From Sphingomonas_Q fennica_A (GTDB taxonomy: Bacteria; Pseudomonadota; Alphaproteobacteria; Sphingomonadales; Sphingomonadaceae), in contig JAQIJD010000002.1 in NCBI GenBank assembly GCA_036946415.1, positions 186,001 through 250,000 on the forward strand: a DNA stretch of 64,000 bases, written 5' to 3'. The position numbers and the translations under genes were made by a program. Under the pieces are notes generated by a model that did not search any database, was not told where the DNA came from, and worked only from the letters and a program-made list of their open reading frames with translations. This document shows positions 63,495-64,000 of this stretch, piece by piece; within the stretch, counting starts at the first letter, position 1, and each line of letters opens with the position of its first letter.

Positions 63495-64000
63495 ATGCGC
63501 TTGGCGCTGACGCCCCAGAGTTCCGAAGCCTTCGTCCGCGAGGTGGACGAGGAACTGCGCCGCGATCGTGCCGAGGCGCTGTGGCGCCGCTATGGCAAGG
63601 TGGCGATCGCCGCCGTGGTCGTGGTGCTGGTGGCGCTGGCCGCCTTCCTCTGGTGGCGCCAGCATCAGGCGGCCAAGGCGGGTGCTGCGGGCGAGCAATT
63701 GTCGCAGGCGTTGCAGGAACTGGGCGACGGGCGCGAGAATGCGGCGCGCGCCAAGCTGGCGGCGGTGAAGCAGGAAGGCGGCGCCTATGCCGCGCTCGCC
63801 CGCATGGCCGAGGCCTCGCTCGCAGCGCAGAAGAAGGACGCCAAGGCCCCCGCCGCCTTCGACGCCATCGCCAAGGACACGTCCGTGCCGCAGGCGATCC
63901 GCGACGTGGCGACGCTGCGCGCCGCCGCGCTGCGCTTCGATACCGCGCCGCCGGCCGAGACGGTGGCGGCGCTCGCCGGTCTCGCCCAGAAGGGCAACGC
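63495..64000 (+). CDS. Membrane-anchored TPR-like protein (YfgM-like), truncated by window end
   Basis: The first 168 codons are open to the window edge. The protein starts MRLALTPQSSEAFVREVDEELRRDR, has one membrane helix (VAIAAVVVVLVALAAFLWW, about 36-54) and then Ala-rich helical repeats (QLSQALQELGDGRENAARAKLAAV; YAALARMAEASLAAQKKD). This matches the bitopic periplasmic TPR-like proteins often encoded before bamB and der, which associate with the Sec translocon or help envelope folding. A good AGGAGA ribosome site lies upstream. The C-terminal part and the neighbours are outside the window. Confidence 0.8.
   Translation, partial: MRLALTPQSSEAFVREVDEELRRDRAEALWRRYGKVAIAAVVVVLVALAAFLWWRQHQAAKAGAAGEQLSQALQELGDGRENAARAKLAAVKQEGGAYAALARMAEASLAAQKKDAKAPAAFDAIAKDTSVPQAIRDVATLRAAALRFDTAPPAETVAALAGLAQKGN

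Overview
The window is a gene-dense, strongly GC-rich chromosomal segment from an alphaproteobacterium, most likely a Sphingomonadales member (Sphingomonas sensu lato). The evidence is the rpsT-dnaA and mutM/ubiE/ubiB neighbourhood, a 5-carboxyvanillate-decarboxylase-like gene close to LigW, TamA/TamB followed by a trehalose operon, and several families of short GC-rich palindromic repeats. Most genes are core housekeeping genes. I see no phage, plasmid, insertion sequence or CRISPR array.

Layout. 1-2.4 kb: 3' end of gltB, a VOC-family gene, cutA and a tRNA-Gly(CCC). 2.6-8.5 kb: cobB sirtuin, then a leftward block in which lepB is separated from rnc-era by an SMP-30 lactonase gene and an outer-membrane beta-barrel gene. 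8.6-12 kb: an overlapping rightward set of two cysteine desulfurases, a 2Fe-2S ferredoxin and a class A beta-lactamase. 12-20.5 kb: SRP RNA, dnaX, ybaB, recN, ligA and a CHASE3-type hybrid histidine kinase. 20.5-26.8 kb (leftward): a small lipoprotein gene, lspA, ileS, ubiB, ubiE. 26.8-30.1 kb (rightward): mutM, rpsT, dnaA and a small membrane protein. 30.1-34.3 kb (leftward): a radical SAM gene, moaB, a lytic transglycosylase and a uracil-DNA-glycosylase-like gene. 34.5-42.8 kb (rightward): ETF:ubiquinone oxidoreductase, a complete NAD-dependent formate dehydrogenase locus (fdsGBA, fdsD, fdhD) and mobA. 42.9-49.5 kb: a leftward catabolic operon (decarboxylase, two GMC oxidoreductases, aldehyde dehydrogenase) divergent from a MarR-type regulator. 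49.5-59.7 kb (leftward): tamA-tamB-otsB-GH15-otsA. 59.8-64 kb (rightward): an M13 peptidase, an aldehyde dehydrogenase and the start of a TPR membrane protein.

How parts work together. fdsGBA/fdsD make a formate dehydrogenase; fdhD and mobA supply cofactor sulfuration and the guanylylated molybdenum cofactor it needs, and moaB is a further cofactor gene nearby. The MarR-controlled operon reads as an alcohol-aldehyde-acid oxidation route plus decarboxylation of an aromatic acid. Two inverted repeats of identical geometry lie in its divergent promoter region. TamA and TamB form one outer-membrane assembly module. otsB/otsA make trehalose, with a GH15 enzyme between them.

Most notable. (i) Isoleucyl-tRNA synthetase carries an in-frame insert of about 50 residues made of three copies of a 22-bp GC palindrome; the same palindrome occurs as an inverted pair in the ybaB-recN gap. 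(ii) dnaA has one, and ETF:ubiquinone oxidoreductase two, single-base insertions in short homopolymers; sequencing error is the most likely cause. (iii) The 400-bp dnaA upstream region is relatively AT-rich and holds an 11-bp direct repeat and three GANTC (CcrM-type) sites. (iv) The MarR-divergent GMC/decarboxylase operon is the best candidate for an uncharacterised pathway.
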